Origin: Diploscapter coronatus
Lineage: Eukaryota; Nematoda; Chromadorea; Rhabditida; Rhabditidae
Assembly: GCA_964036155.1 (NCBI GenBank)
Contig: OZ038422.1
Location: 6,843,201 to 6,907,200, forward strand
DNA: 64,000 nt
Reading direction: 5' to 3'
The position numbers and the translations under genes were made by a program. Shown here in pieces: positions 38,201 through 46,052 of this stretch (position 1 is its first letter; each line of letters opens with the position of its first letter). A model generated the notes under the pieces. The model made no database searches and was not told where the DNA came from. It saw nothing but the letters and a program-made list of their open reading frames with translations.

Positions 38201-39031
38201 GGAAATTCACTTCCTTTCCGTGAGTTCTAAAATGAATACAAAAATCATTGCTTTCGATCTTTCCTACTCGAAACGATTCAGTACGAAAACAAGATTGTCA
38301 TCGTCTACCAGTTCGGATATCTAAACTTTGCATCATAGTTGCACCTTTTCCTTCATATTATCACTTTGCTCTGAATTTTTTCCGCTTGAGTGTCGTAATT
38401 TGTGTCGTTTCCCTCAACGTCATTAGGCTTAATTTCCGCATAATGTCCCGTGATTTCGTAGCGAACAGCATTCGCGACTGCAGCTGCAATTCAGCTGATC
38501 AGTGTTGCCATTCATTTTTCACTGTTTCTTTATGAAATTGTAAAATGATGACAGAGGCGTTTTTTCTTGCATGTTTTTCATGCGTTTCTCAAGTAGCTAA
38601 TAATTTGATATTATAATCAGGTTATCATAATCAGTAAAATTGTTTACACCCTGTGACGTAGAAGCGCAATGGGGGCTTTTTAATGGATTATTTGGGAGAT
38701 TCAGGTTCAAATTCTCAGAAGATAGATAATTATTACATTTTCAGAGTACAGTTTCATTTTAGCTAACTTAAAAGCGAGTTTTAAGTAAAAGCTGTAAAAT
38801 TCTGTTATTATTTTGAAAACGACGCTTCATTGTCAAAGCAAGAAACTTATATGAGGCATATAATATTATATCATCATAGCATAATTATACAGAAATATTT
38901 TCCTACTATTGCCATCCATTTTTATCGAGAGTTTAGTGATGTAACCAATAATTTTACAAGTTTCAAAACTTACCTTGAAGCAGAACGACAATTGCGAGCC
39001 ACACTACGAGGCTCGACGGTGGATGTCGCAT
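9854..39031 (-). CDS. Giant secreted VWA/EGF/mucin-like protein
   Basis: One continuous splice path was followed from ATG at 39031 to TAA at 9854-9856. Exon 1 (39031-38974) encodes MRHPPSSLVVWLAIVVLLQ and exon 2 (38483-38365) continues AAVANA, a clear signal peptide. The first 42 exons (to 26748) were phased individually and give about 1,740 residues: a beta-rich region with EGF, then three VWA/beta-rich/EGF modules. The C-terminal part holds eight VWA-like units joined by Thr/Ser/Pro-rich linkers, so the protein is roughly 3,700-3,900 residues. No internal start, signal peptide or stop separates the halves. The mix of VWA and EGF domains recalls nematode IRG-7-type secreted proteins linked to pathogen response; this is a family-level suggestion, not a homology result. 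It could instead be an epithelial matrix protein. The exon list of the C-terminal half is less complete. Confidence 0.7.
10640..11145. other. Intron with GC-richer, repeat-like block
   Basis: The intron between the first two exons of unit h is about 510 bp. Its stretch 10685-10985 is clearly more GC-rich than neighbouring introns and contains a tRNA-promoter-like TAGCGGATTGG. It may be a degraded short interspersed element, but no target-site duplication was found. Confidence 0.3.
11285..12199 (-). other. Ser/Thr-rich mucin-like segment of the giant gene
   Basis: Two exons (12199-12039 and 11930-11285) encode about 270 residues that are almost only Ser, Thr, Pro, Gln and small residues, starting with SPSQAPSASTSNSQPA. 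They link VWA-like units a and h. Such segments are usually densely O-glycosylated and extended. They are the least constrained part of the protein and likely to vary in length. Confidence 0.75.
12665..12882. repeat. Tc1/mariner-type MITE
   Basis: The ends are imperfect inverted repeats of about 28 bp: TACAGTGGCGATCAAAAG at the left and, on the other strand, TACAGCGGCTGGTAAAAA at the right, with TA at both edges. The element is 218 bp, has no reading frame for a transposase, and lies in an intron of the giant gene. Confidence 0.7.
13395..14338 (-). other. VWA-like unit a of the giant gene
   Basis: Exons in coding order: LDPYYIAHFMDCGSS (from 14338), YDIFLTYLGNIL...FILGG near 14105-14165, NQTSYSYYNANVTS near 13975-14055, a VQQFANTDLINYDEKN exon near 13585-13735, and NFVVIAIDFSND...HYLC ending at 13395. 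The order of elements matches the other units. A hairpin element (13845-13931) lies in one of its introns. Confidence 0.65.
13845..13931. repeat. Compact hairpin MITE
   Basis: Arms of about 37 bp form a near-perfect stem: TACAGTAGCGGACAAAAG at the left edge and its reverse complement at the right, continuing through CGACCAGCCCCA/TGGGGCTGGTCG. TA lies at both edges. The end sequence resembles Tc1-like ends and the element at 12665-12882. Confidence 0.8.
14822..16988 (-). other. VWA-like unit b of the giant gene
   Basis: The first exon, from 16988, encodes PPTCEYNKNRYMIAHFIDAS, followed by MNILLPMLGQTLF...FVIGG, a CTDEKSIADALTAITDG exon near 16330-16440, and a last exon YNVIVINMDPTN...WIQYKLC ending at 14822. 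This is the longest unit because a SINE (15354-15627) and other sequence expand its introns. Splicing after the first exon appears to need a GC donor (AAG|GCATTT). Confidence 0.65.
15354..15627 (-). mobile_element. Full-length tRNA-derived SINE with 15 bp duplication
   Basis: The head at 15624-15558 (minus strand) folds like a tRNA: GGAGCGG pairs with CCGCTCC as a 7 bp acceptor stem, the A box is TAGCGCAGTGG and a degenerate B box GGCTCAAGTTC follows. A body of about 190 bp ends in an AT-rich tail next to 15354. The element is flanked by identical 15 bp repeats TTGCAAACTCAGAAA at 15339-15353 and 15628-15642, the mark of target-primed insertion. It lies in an intron of the giant gene, same strand. 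Confidence 0.85.
17201..18339 (-). other. VWA-like unit c of the giant gene
   Basis: The first exon starts at 18339 (PLSCDPRYGKYLINAFIDNT), continues to SRVVIGG, and the last exon encodes YTVLGIATDSD...WIRKKLC ending at 17201. It is preceded by a chain of short Thr-rich linker exons (near 19460-19535, 18720-18775, 18605-18690 and 18385-18450) that all share phase 1 junctions, and is followed by IKPAPPPAGT and TLTPPTTAQPVST linkers. Confidence 0.7.
20151..20480. repeat. Recent duplicate of 21181-21510
   Basis: Aligned without gaps at an offset of 1,030 bp, the two 330 bp segments differ at about two positions. The match includes intron sequence, so it is not explained by protein-level selection. 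It covers the C-terminal exons of VWA-like units d and e. Confidence 0.9.
20394..20740. repeat. Recent duplicate of 23333-23679
   Basis: Aligned without gaps at an offset of 2,939 bp, the two 347 bp segments differ at only a few positions. The match spans one full exon, two introns and part of another exon of VWA-like units d and f, and fades beyond 20740/23679. Confidence 0.9.
21123..21943 (-). other. VWA-like unit e of the giant gene
   Basis: The first exon, from 21943, encodes APSCIPVDCDSAQVHYLISH; the last ends at 21123 with the RMC-type end found in units d, e, f and g. Its C-terminal half (21181-21510) is a near-copy of that of unit d. A Thr/Ser-rich linker (about 20960-21080) follows. 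Confidence 0.7.
21181..21510. repeat. Second copy of the 330 bp duplication
   Basis: Partner of 20151-20480; see that entry. It lies in unit e. Confidence 0.9.
22640..22757. repeat. Hairpin element with TTCGTAAATGACG ends
   Basis: Inverted arms of about 32 bp (near 22640-22672 and 22725-22757) read CGTAAATGACGAGACCTAT and its near reverse complement, separated by a pyrimidine-rich loop. It lies between units e and f of the giant gene and its end motif (GTAAATGACG) is shared with the element at 41104-41203. Confidence 0.6.
23032..23802 (-). other. VWA-like unit f of the giant gene
   Basis: The first exon from 23802 encodes APSCIPTDCDVNQVHYLVSH and the second LQPLVSQLGGDLLE; the last exon ends at 23032. 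23333-23679 is nearly identical to part of unit d. Confidence 0.7.
23333..23679. repeat. Second copy of the 347 bp duplication
   Basis: Partner of 20394-20740; see that entry. It lies in unit f. Confidence 0.9.
23803..25350. other. Long intronic stretch between units g and f
   Basis: Most of this 1.5 kb is AT-rich intron. Short Ser/Thr-rich linker exons are likely near 24410-24525. It also contains the foldback at 24953-25275. No other gene is supported. Confidence 0.4.
24953..25275. repeat. Foldback element of about 320 bp
   Basis: Arms near 24953-25043 and 25185-25275 match as inverted repeats, for example CATAGGGGTAATCTGT on the left against CATAGGGGCAATCCGT in the reverse complement of the right, and GCGCTAACTCTCAAATT against GCGTTCGCTCTCAAATT. 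The arms have diverged, so the insertion is older than the other hairpins. It is intronic to the giant gene. Confidence 0.65.
25631..26605 (-). other. VWA-like unit g (first) of the giant gene
   Basis: Exons: 26605-26507 (ASGCTPIACNSSEVKYLVSH), 26467-26401 (LQPIISQLAGDVLAGQSRF), one near 26200-26084 (ASYNYHPYPNNVTTQSDVA), further exons near 25935-26030 and 25850-25920, and a last exon GYEVLAVNMNPDD...WIKQRMC ending at 25631. It is joined to the EGF half by Ser/Thr linkers 27741-27655 and 26825-26748 and a 17 nt exon (26701-26685). Confidence 0.75.
27294..27373. repeat. Short palindromic element, copy 1
   Basis: This 80 bp block starts CCTAGGGAGCA, contains CAGACGAAAAG and GACGATCGTC, and ends CCCCAGG. 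It is clearly related over its length to 57075-57154, which is 30 kb away, so it is a dispersed repeat. It lies in the intron 26826-27654. Confidence 0.65.
27786..31040 (-). other. Third VWA/beta-rich/EGF module of the giant gene
   Basis: Exon 31040-30976 leads into a VWA domain: 30893-30749 (VVETSDSMQ, the closest to a DxSxS metal site in the protein, with Glu for Asp), 30702-30584 (APVRTMEAIDA), 30309-30205 (WHQIFVFTT) and 30161-30033. The beta-rich part is 29986-29924, 29576-29453, 29409-29119, 28570-28383 and 28144-28042. EGF-like Cys patterns are in 27995-27865 and 27822-27786 (INGFYGDYCEQ). The last intron appears to use a GC donor (A|GCAAGT). Confidence 0.75.
29790..29843. repeat. Dispersed short repeat, second copy
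   Basis: This stretch (TGTCTCAGGTAAAGTGGAGC, then GTTTGAAAGTGAGAGAGC) matches 9151-9205 near the OST-alpha-like gene with a few changes. The nature of the repeat is unknown. Confidence 0.45.
31525..34761 (-). other. Second VWA/beta-rich/EGF module of the giant gene
   Basis: VWA exons: 34761-34670 (RTIALIVQNSLTMNW), 34170-33977 (TSADIAGGINDMILQMNG), 33437-33291 (VMLFTDSAPNSTYGD) and 33240-33057 (ETGGNFLNLCRMYAG). The beta-rich part is 32868-32739, 32690-32558, 32516-32368 and 32321-32119. One large exon 31801-31525 holds two EGF-like repeats (LCANGGEP...CGC and RCHNGG...CHC). The VWA metal site is not conserved (QNSLT). Confidence 0.75.
34808..37388 (-). other. First VWA/beta-rich/EGF module of the giant gene
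   Basis: VWA exons: 37388-37194 (RTFILVFSQKSSMGWE), 36988-36856 (VVTGNGDDRQPVMRSIYEAQ, a classic VWA signature), 36714-36576 (IFVFTDSLDGND) and 36531-36403 (THGDFIVANKSAEM). The beta-rich part is 36364-36217, 36170-36106, 36064-35914, 35619-35522, 35477-35380 and 35334-35258. EGF-like repeats are in 35111-35011 (ECLNGGSRTG...CACTSHW), 34957-34882 and 34834-34808. Confidence 0.8.
37435..39031 (-). other. Signal peptide, N-terminal region and first EGFs of the giant gene
   Basis: Exons 39031-38974, 38483-38365, 38320-38268, 38226-38087, 38041-37897 and 37520-37435 join in phase. After the signal peptide comes a beta-rich segment (NLVFVLNRFE, then FPSVIFYGYFTSET) like the beta-rich parts of the later modules, so this looks like a module that lost or never had its VWA domain. 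Two EGF-like repeats follow (LCNNGVMLKNQTCVCAPF and CMNHGVNDPV...CGCPPGF). Confidence 0.8.
37716..37790. repeat. Hairpin element in giant-gene intron
   Basis: Inverted arms of about 30 bp contain TGCATCTATCCTGGCGCG on the left and the reverse complement of TGCATCTGTCCTGACGCG on the right, with a short loop. It lies in the intron 37521-37896 and is richer in GC than its surroundings. Confidence 0.7.
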
Positions 39032-39626
39032 TACGGATGGGAAAATGAGAGGCTTCAGCAAAAATATGATGATCTGCTGAAATTAGAGTCAACAATAGGC
39101 AATTCGTGAAGAAGAAGAATAAGAAGCTGCTCCTTCACCGATTTATGTCTCTTTGCCTCTTGCTGCTGTCTTTGGCACCCTTATCTGCTTTTCCTTTTCT
39201 GTCGGTTGCTCTTCCTTGCACTATTCAACTGCTTACCTTTCCCGGTTAATGTCTCATAAAATAGTCGAGTTATCAACCGCGTCACTGCTACGTAATACCA
39301 GATGCCAGAATAGTCACAGCATTTCTGGTTTTTTTTTTCGAAATATATAATTATAAGAGTCCTCCCAGTGCTGCCTTAATTTTCAATAATGTGAAAGAAA
39401 GTTGCTTATTATCAGTGATTAAGCAACGCTGCTTATCTCGAACAATTTCATGATTCTCAATAAACATTAAAATATGAAATTAAATTTTACTTCTATGCAA
39501 AACTATAAAAAAAAAACTATTATATTCTTCGCTGATTTTTCAAGTAAATAATAAAAGATATTTATTGATGATCTGTATGTGGAAAAGTATTTATAATTAT
39601 TTACAATGCATAATAAATGAATGATA
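39032..39626. promoter_or_regulatory. Region between giant gene start and receptor gene end
   Basis: About 600 bp between two genes on the same strand. It holds the presumed promoter of the giant gene and the 3' end of the receptor gene. No exon or known element was recognised. Confidence 0.35.
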
Positions 39627-41728
39627 TCATTGAATTGATGGAAATATGTGATTTTTGGAAGAAGATCGTCTTCTGCTTCTGCTTCTGCCGTTGTTATTGT
39701 TATTGTAATTGACAGTCAAGAATATCGATGAAGCCGATGTCTCTCTCGAACCACGATCTTTCTGTAAATTTTAGTGATATTATTGAATCGTGAAATTAAG
39801 AATGTTGCATATGCTTTGTAAGTTCAATTACCTATGATCCTTTCATTTCTAACCCTCACTATCATTTTTGCTATATTTGAGCAACTCCTTCCTTTGGTTT
39901 CGCATGTTATTTCGCCAGTAAGAAAATAGTAAAGAAGCATTGAGCCTCCTACATTTGTCACCAGCTGGTCACCGTAACTATTCGTCTTTTTGTCACAGGT
40001 CATTTTTATTTACTCTATGCTCATTATTCTAAAATTTGATGAAATAAAAATGATGATGGTGATCAGCTGGTGACATACAAAAAAGCCGAAGCATTCCAAA
40101 GAGTTTGCAGCGTTTTTCTTCCGGGAGCTAACAATACCTTCAGAAATCCTTTGACTGCATTGTGGAGTAGAATACCGTTTAAAGAACAATTCCATGCGCA
40201 CATCGTCCCTAACAACTGAAAGATGGATATTCCATTTTAGCTGAAAAGCCACTAGTTATTTACCAATGGTACAATTTGAGCCAGAAATTTCCTTTCATTT
40301 GTGTCGATCGAGAAATCATAGAGTTGCAGGTAGCAGTTTACAATGAACAGACCAATTGCGATAACTGAGGATAGGGATTCCAAAGCAACCTTGAAGATGG
40401 ATACGTTTCGAAAGGAGATAATAATGATATTCTTACTTGAATAGTGATGAAAAACATGAATTTATTCTGAAGTTTGTGGCAATTTTCCGTGACTGGAGCT
40501 TTTTTGAAAAGACGACTCAGCCAAATGTGACAGGAAATGCAGACGACTAGAGTCGACAATGAGGATATATAGTAAAGATAAATGTTTAGCTAAAATTTAT
40601 ACGGTCTTTTCTTTAAATATCATAATCATACTCTTTGCATTTGAGTTGCCACAATGAAACATCCGCATAAAATTAACGAGATAATTGGCACAACTACGCT
40701 GTAGAAGCGTTTGATCAAATTGTCACTGAAATATAGAAATTCCAATCAAATTTAGTTCCTAGCCTATCTAAAAATCTATTCAAACCAACGAATAGAAACT
40801 ACGATTTTGTTAAATTTGCATGCATAAATTTGAATGAGAATAGCCTAACTATGCCTAACTATCAACTACAACGCATAAAATGGCCTGCCTTTTGAAGATG
40901 AGAGTTTTGTGGAGCATGAGAATCGAGAGAAGGACTTTTTTGATGACAAGAAACGATCCATGAGCAAAGCCGATTAAACCCCAGAACGAGAGTGTCAGGT
41001 GGTCTTCTGAGGGGTCGAATGAATTGTAGTGACTCCACAAACCGAGATGATACGGGTTCTGGATTGAAATTTATTGCAAAGTTGGTTTCTCATCTTGAAG
41101 GCCACTTGTAAATGACGAAGTAAATTGTTGTCAAGCAACGCAATCTTTTGGAAAGAAAAAAATTTCATTATTTGACAAAAAGTAACTTCGTCATTTGCAA
41201 GAAATCATACCGCATTTCACATTTCATTACTTCATCTCTTTGTCCTTTACAAACTGCTCATTTTTAATGTTTTTATGAAAGCTAAACTGGCTACATACAT
41301 CGTCATTCAAAGAGAAGGGTAAATATCCTTTAGGAAACTTTACCGTTAAATATGTGCAAACACTGTCAGAATGATTAAAAGAGAAAGATTTTCCGGCCGT
41401 TCTGATTTATCTGAGCATAAAAATAAAGGCAAGACGCCGTACAATACACTATCGAATACTTTTTCGTTTTCCAGTTTATAAGCATCAATTCATAAGACGA
41501 ACTTACAAAAGTATTGACGAGGCTGATAGTGTGATAAAAAAGGCTAAAGGCGGCTGTGGTGAGAACGATCTTCTGGAAGGACGAGAGGTTGTCGCGGCGA
41601 TAGACGAGCCTGACGATGATGACTCCATAGAAATAGGCTCCACAGGCGAACGATAGAAGTGCGGAGAATGGGAGAAGAACTGCCAAAATCAGACTCGCTG
41701 ATTTTAGATCTTCCGCTTTAAAATCCAT
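39627..41728 (-). CDS. Seven-transmembrane receptor, nematode chemoreceptor-like
   Basis: Seven exons join in phase: 41728-41507, 41058-40889, 40725-40632, 40589-40437, 40389-40264, 40215-40138 and 39761-39627, giving 325 residues, the usual size of worm serpentine receptors. Seven hydrophobic segments are visible: LAVLLPFSALLSFACGAYF, VLTTAAFSLFYHTISL, FWGLIGFAHGSFLVI, VVVPIISLILCGCFIVA, YYISSLSTLVVCISC, ALESLSSVIAIGLFIV and LLGTMCAWNCSLNGILLHN. A Ser/Arg/Asn-rich cytoplasmic tail ends the protein. Intron 2 appears to start with GC (AAAG|GCAGGC), because no GT donor fits the phase. A role in sensing chemicals or peptides is inferred; I could not assign it to an SR subfamily. Confidence 0.75.
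41104..41203. repeat. Hairpin element in receptor intron 1
   Basis: Inverted arms: CTTGTAAATGACGAAGT on the left and the reverse complement of CTTGCAAATGACGAAGT on the right, continuing for about 30 bp each, within the 41059-41506 intron. The end motif is similar to the 22640-22757 hairpin. Confidence 0.65.
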
Positions 41729-42648
41729 TGCTACTGAGCGTGAGTCAGATTGAAATACAGACTCTCATTTATAGACTTGATCAGTTGCTCCAGTAAATGC
41801 ACATGCCTACTTGAAAATGAAAATATGCTGATATGTTGAAAATAACTGCCGATATGTAATTATAGCCGAGTCTGGCTGGAAGCTGAGTCGTACACAACGC
41901 AAATTGCTATGTAATAGAATTCGAAAACCATTTGTAGCAGAATGATCTCCGAGGCACATTCGTTACTAATAGTAGAACTCAAGCAGATATATTAGTGTTT
42001 ATCTGCATGTTTCAGGTAATTCTACGGTAATTGATGGATATGAGAAACCTCACGTGCAGTTAAACTATTATGCTTCATTACCTTGGAAATTAATTATCGA
42101 GATTTGTATATCGTTTTCAAGCAACCTCGTAAACACCACCCTCGCTAAATCTAATTTACAAAGAGACAATTGCTTTTAGAAATCTCAAAAACAAGTATGG
42201 CAGAAATCGGATTTGGAAAACTATTTCCTGCAAGTTTTCAAAATTTTGAATGAAACATCGTACTTATCTTTTAGAAGAAGACTGGTGAATAGGTCAAAAT
42301 AATTACCCTTGGAAAGGCACGATAAATAACGATGCCAACTAAAATATGAAACTCATGAGCAAACTCACAATTTTATTGATTCTAAAATAAATATTTTCTT
42401 CATTTGATAATTTTGAGAATCGATATTTCATACGTTTCATTGTGGATTATGCAAAACAGTTTCCGAATTGCAAAAATAAGCGAAGTGTCAAGAATAAAAG
42501 GCAAAAGTGAGTTCAACGGGAGGAGTCAAATCGAAAGAACATCATATATCATTTCATCATTCTAGCGATTTATAAATGCTGGTCGACTGATTTTTGATAT
42601 TTTTATTTATGATATTTTAGCTAAAATATCAGTCTAGCATTTCAGAAT
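41729..42648. promoter_or_regulatory. Divergent intergenic region
   Basis: About 900 bp between the starts of the minus-strand receptor and the plus-strand transporter; it must hold both promoters. Acceptor-like CTCAG (minus strand, just before 41728) and TTTCAG at 42640-42645 sit immediately upstream of the two start codons and are candidate trans-splice sites. No other feature was recognised. Confidence 0.4.
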
Positions 42649-45600
42649 ATGGAATCGAAGGTAAAATTCGGACTGAGCTCTTCAGAGTTCAAGCAGAATG
42701 AGAGTAAAACAGGAGAATTCAACAAGAAGGCCCTGTGGGTCAACATTTGTCTGATGACTGTTGCCGGATTGCAGATCTCAATTTATTACACTTCAATTTG
42801 GCCATATTTGAAAGAGGTAATTCTGTTTTGAAGATATACATTCGAGGAGCTGACGATAAAATATGTGAAAATGAATACTTTTATGGCAGGCTTCGGCGTT
42901 AGAAGAATTTTATCGTTCCCGAGTATGTATTGACTACAGAGTGAAGTTGATATGTGAAGCGAAGGGATAACAAAATCACCTTTTATACAGGTCAGCATTG
43001 GTGTCAATGAAGTAACAGTTTGATAAGTTCAAAGGGAAATGTACTTTTTCGGAGGCACCGAGAAAGTCATAAACATTTTCTAGAAAAGAAAACTGTCAAG
43101 AAATGAATCCGGATTTGAGAATTGAAATTAAGATCGCGTGATCAACCGTAATAGATACCGAACAATATTTTGTCGATATTCAGCCCCGAATTTGTTCTTT
43201 TTCGAACTTTCGTTTTTATTATTACAGAATGGATCAAATAAGATATTGGATGTGTTTGAATATTTGTATTCCTGCTCAATATTATGAACAATAGAAGAAT
43301 ATGCAATCGAGTGTTATAATGAATTTCTTAGAAACTTTTAGAAGCAAACATTATCTGATGAAAAGAACGTATATTTCTTTCTGTTTCGTTATCACATTAA
43401 ATTCTATCTTACTTTCATCCACCTCCATCTGTAAATTAGGAAGCTGAATTCAAGCCTTAAAAATCACGAAATTTCGCCATTTCAGCTGGACCCATCAGTG
43501 TCGATCGATTTCCTTGGTTGGGTGATTGCTGCTGCCTCTATAGGCCAGTCCATTGCCAGCCCCGCTTTCGGATACTGGAATCAGAAGACGCATTCTGTTA
43601 TTCAACCGGTCTCTGCTGGGTTTTCAGCTGCAATTGTTGGCCAAATCATTTATCTTCTGCTTCCTTGGTTTCCTTCGAAGTCGTCGAGATGGATCATGTT
43701 AGGAGCTCGTTGTCTGACTGGGATGGGCACAGGTTAGCCAGTAAAGTATAAATTTTCGCAAATTACCCTTCATTTCAATCTCAAATTGGTCATTAGGTTG
43801 AAGGACCGTCCGTCTTCTTTTCTATGCACTATCTTCTCTTTAAAGTAGGAGAGTTCATATTTGTTTACAAAAACAAAGAAAACAGAATATCCGAGCTCCT
43901 TCTCATATTTATTAGCAACAGACGGATGCGTTAGTCATTGAGTCAAAGGCGCTTACCTATGATGGTTTATCACTGAGTGATGTGTCACCTTCAAGAGTTT
44001 CTTTCTTTCAATATAGGGTATGCTCTCTTGCTTAGCGATATAGAGCTGTTATAATATAAAAAGATACCGTACGGATTGGCTTTCCAAGGATCAATTTGAC
44101 TGTAAAACGGGATACTCGAAGGTTACAAATGATTTTTCGAGTTAGAATTTTGAACATAACTTTCTGATCTGAAATGAGAGTTGTGATAGAATTTGTAAAA
44201 AAAACCTAAATTCATTTAAGCTATTAGGATTGGATTGTGGCCTTCGAAGGACATTTTTTAAAACTAATTTTTCGAACCTTATAACTCTCTTCAGGCGTCT
44301 TATCGGTGCTTCGAACTTATCTGTCATTGTCGAGTCCGCCAGAACTTAAGATGCGTTATATCAGCTATGGAACAGGTTTTCTAGTTATAGGAATTACAGC
44401 CGGTCCAGGATTGCAGGCATCAAACGATTGGAAAAAATAAATGAGTGAGAAATTGCAGTCCCTTTTCTCGCCTTTCGGTGAAGATGGGATAAGATTTGGC
44501 GGGATAAACTGGAACATGTACTCTTTGCCGACAGTTTCAATGATATTGTTACTTCTTCTCTCAATCTACGTGATTCGATCCCATTTTGAGGTAAAAGTTT
44601 CCTCCCAATAATACCTAGCATTTTTCTTCCAGGATGATACCTCAAGATTTGTGTACAATTCTAGCGAAAATGAGTTTCAAGTTTTGCCGAAATTCGACAA
44701 AACTCCTGCTATAATTTGCATTTTCTGCTGGACCGTATGCTGTCTCATTGCCACTATCTTCGAAGTGTAGGTTTTCTTTTCAAAATCTGTGCGGTAAAAT
44801 GTTCCTGAAGTTCATGGTAATTTACGAGTCTTCTCTTTATTGTCGCAAAATCTTAACTAATTCCAGTTGCTCTCTGAAAACGCATTTCAGGATCTCAACT
44901 CCCCTTTCCATAGCGATGTACAACTGGACGAACTCCGAAGCGATCCTCTACAACGGCATTTTCGTGATGTGCTCCTGCGTTATCAGCGTCACCTTCTACT
45001 TCTTATTCGGTCTGACTAAACTGGGAGAATTGTAGAGAGAAAACGACAAGTCAAATTTAATTGAAGCAATTTTTTAGCGATAAGCGAAAAATGATACTGA
45101 CCGGGTTGATAATGTTCATCGTCTATCTGCTAATCGACTACCCGTGGTTCTTTTATGATGGGCCGTTGACGTTCATTCCTGAAAGTAAGATTCTTTTCCT
45201 CTGAAAACTATTTGTCTAGTTCGAAACCTCGCCCAAGCTACTTACAACTCACAATGTAGATTCACTCGATTCATCTACATCTTCAACATCACTTGTCTAA
45301 TAATATTGGAAATCATCCAAGATCAGTGCACATTTTTGGACATTTCCATTTTCACAGATACGACAACTCGAGAAGTGGGTGGATGTGAGCGTTCCTACGA
45401 CTGGTGCGCCTCCACAGTGCGTGTACCCATGATTCCCTACCTAATCAGTTTCTTCATTAACGGAATCGGATTCCCATTCATCTGTGCACCTGGAGCCTCC
45501 TTGTTTTCGTTGATTCTGGGACCGAGGCGTCAGGTCAGTATCAAATTTTTTCGACAAAATGAATGATAGGAAATAGAAGTGAATTTCGTCTTTCCTTTCT

Positions 45601-46052
45601 TTTCTCCACATGATTGTTATTTTTGATCTGATAGCCCCATTCGAATTCCGAGGATAAACTCAGATGAGAGTGTTTCGCAAGTAATGTAGTAGTTATTGAG
45701 CTTATTGAGAAATTATTTTAAAAATGTATCAATTCCGAATCTCTGCTATAAGACATGTTTTCAGGGAACGATGCAAGGTCTTTATCAAGCTTCAGGATCA
45801 ATGACGCAATTCATCGCTCCGATTTTAGCGACGTTATTCATCATATTGGTACAAACTGTATTTCAAAGTTTTCAGGATGTTGTACGAAGTATCTGGTTAC
45901 AAATATGTCGTCCTGGTTCAACTGATAGTCGCATTCGCAGCCACTCTATCTGTCGTTCTCTTCTATCGACGACTTCGACCGCTACAAATGAAACCGAAAT
46001 TGGGCAAATCTGCATCATACAAGAATGGAATATTTTATGTTCTATGATCTAG
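42649..46052 (+). CDS. MFSD8/CLN7-like major facilitator transporter
   Basis: Exons: 42649-42816, 43486-43732, 44295-44416, 44459-44590, 44633-44766, 44891-45031, 45078-45184, 45358-45533, 45765-45848 and 45876 onward. Family marks include FLGWVIAAASIGQSIASPAFG after the first helix, MLGARCLTGMGTG, ITAGPGLQSLFSPFGEDG, and FSLILGPRRQGTMQGLYQA near the end. MFSD8 is a lysosomal membrane protein reported to conduct chloride; this role is family knowledge only. Intron 44417-44458 appears to be GC-AG (CAG|GCATCA). The 3' end is odd: the natural last helix (MLYEVSGYKY...LSVVLFYRRL, stop at 46045-46047) is one base out of frame with the exon before it under canonical splicing of a 27 nt intron, whereas the in-frame path gives a non-membrane tail to 46052. 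Confidence 0.75.

Noticed and set aside
40010..40252. Long open frame as last exon of the receptor
   Set aside because: Splicing at 40215 in another frame gives a proper seventh helix and a Ser-rich tail from 39761, matching receptor topology.
44394..44645. Minus-strand open frame in the MFSD8-like gene
   Set aside because: It is antisense to exons 3-4 of the transporter and has no features of its own.
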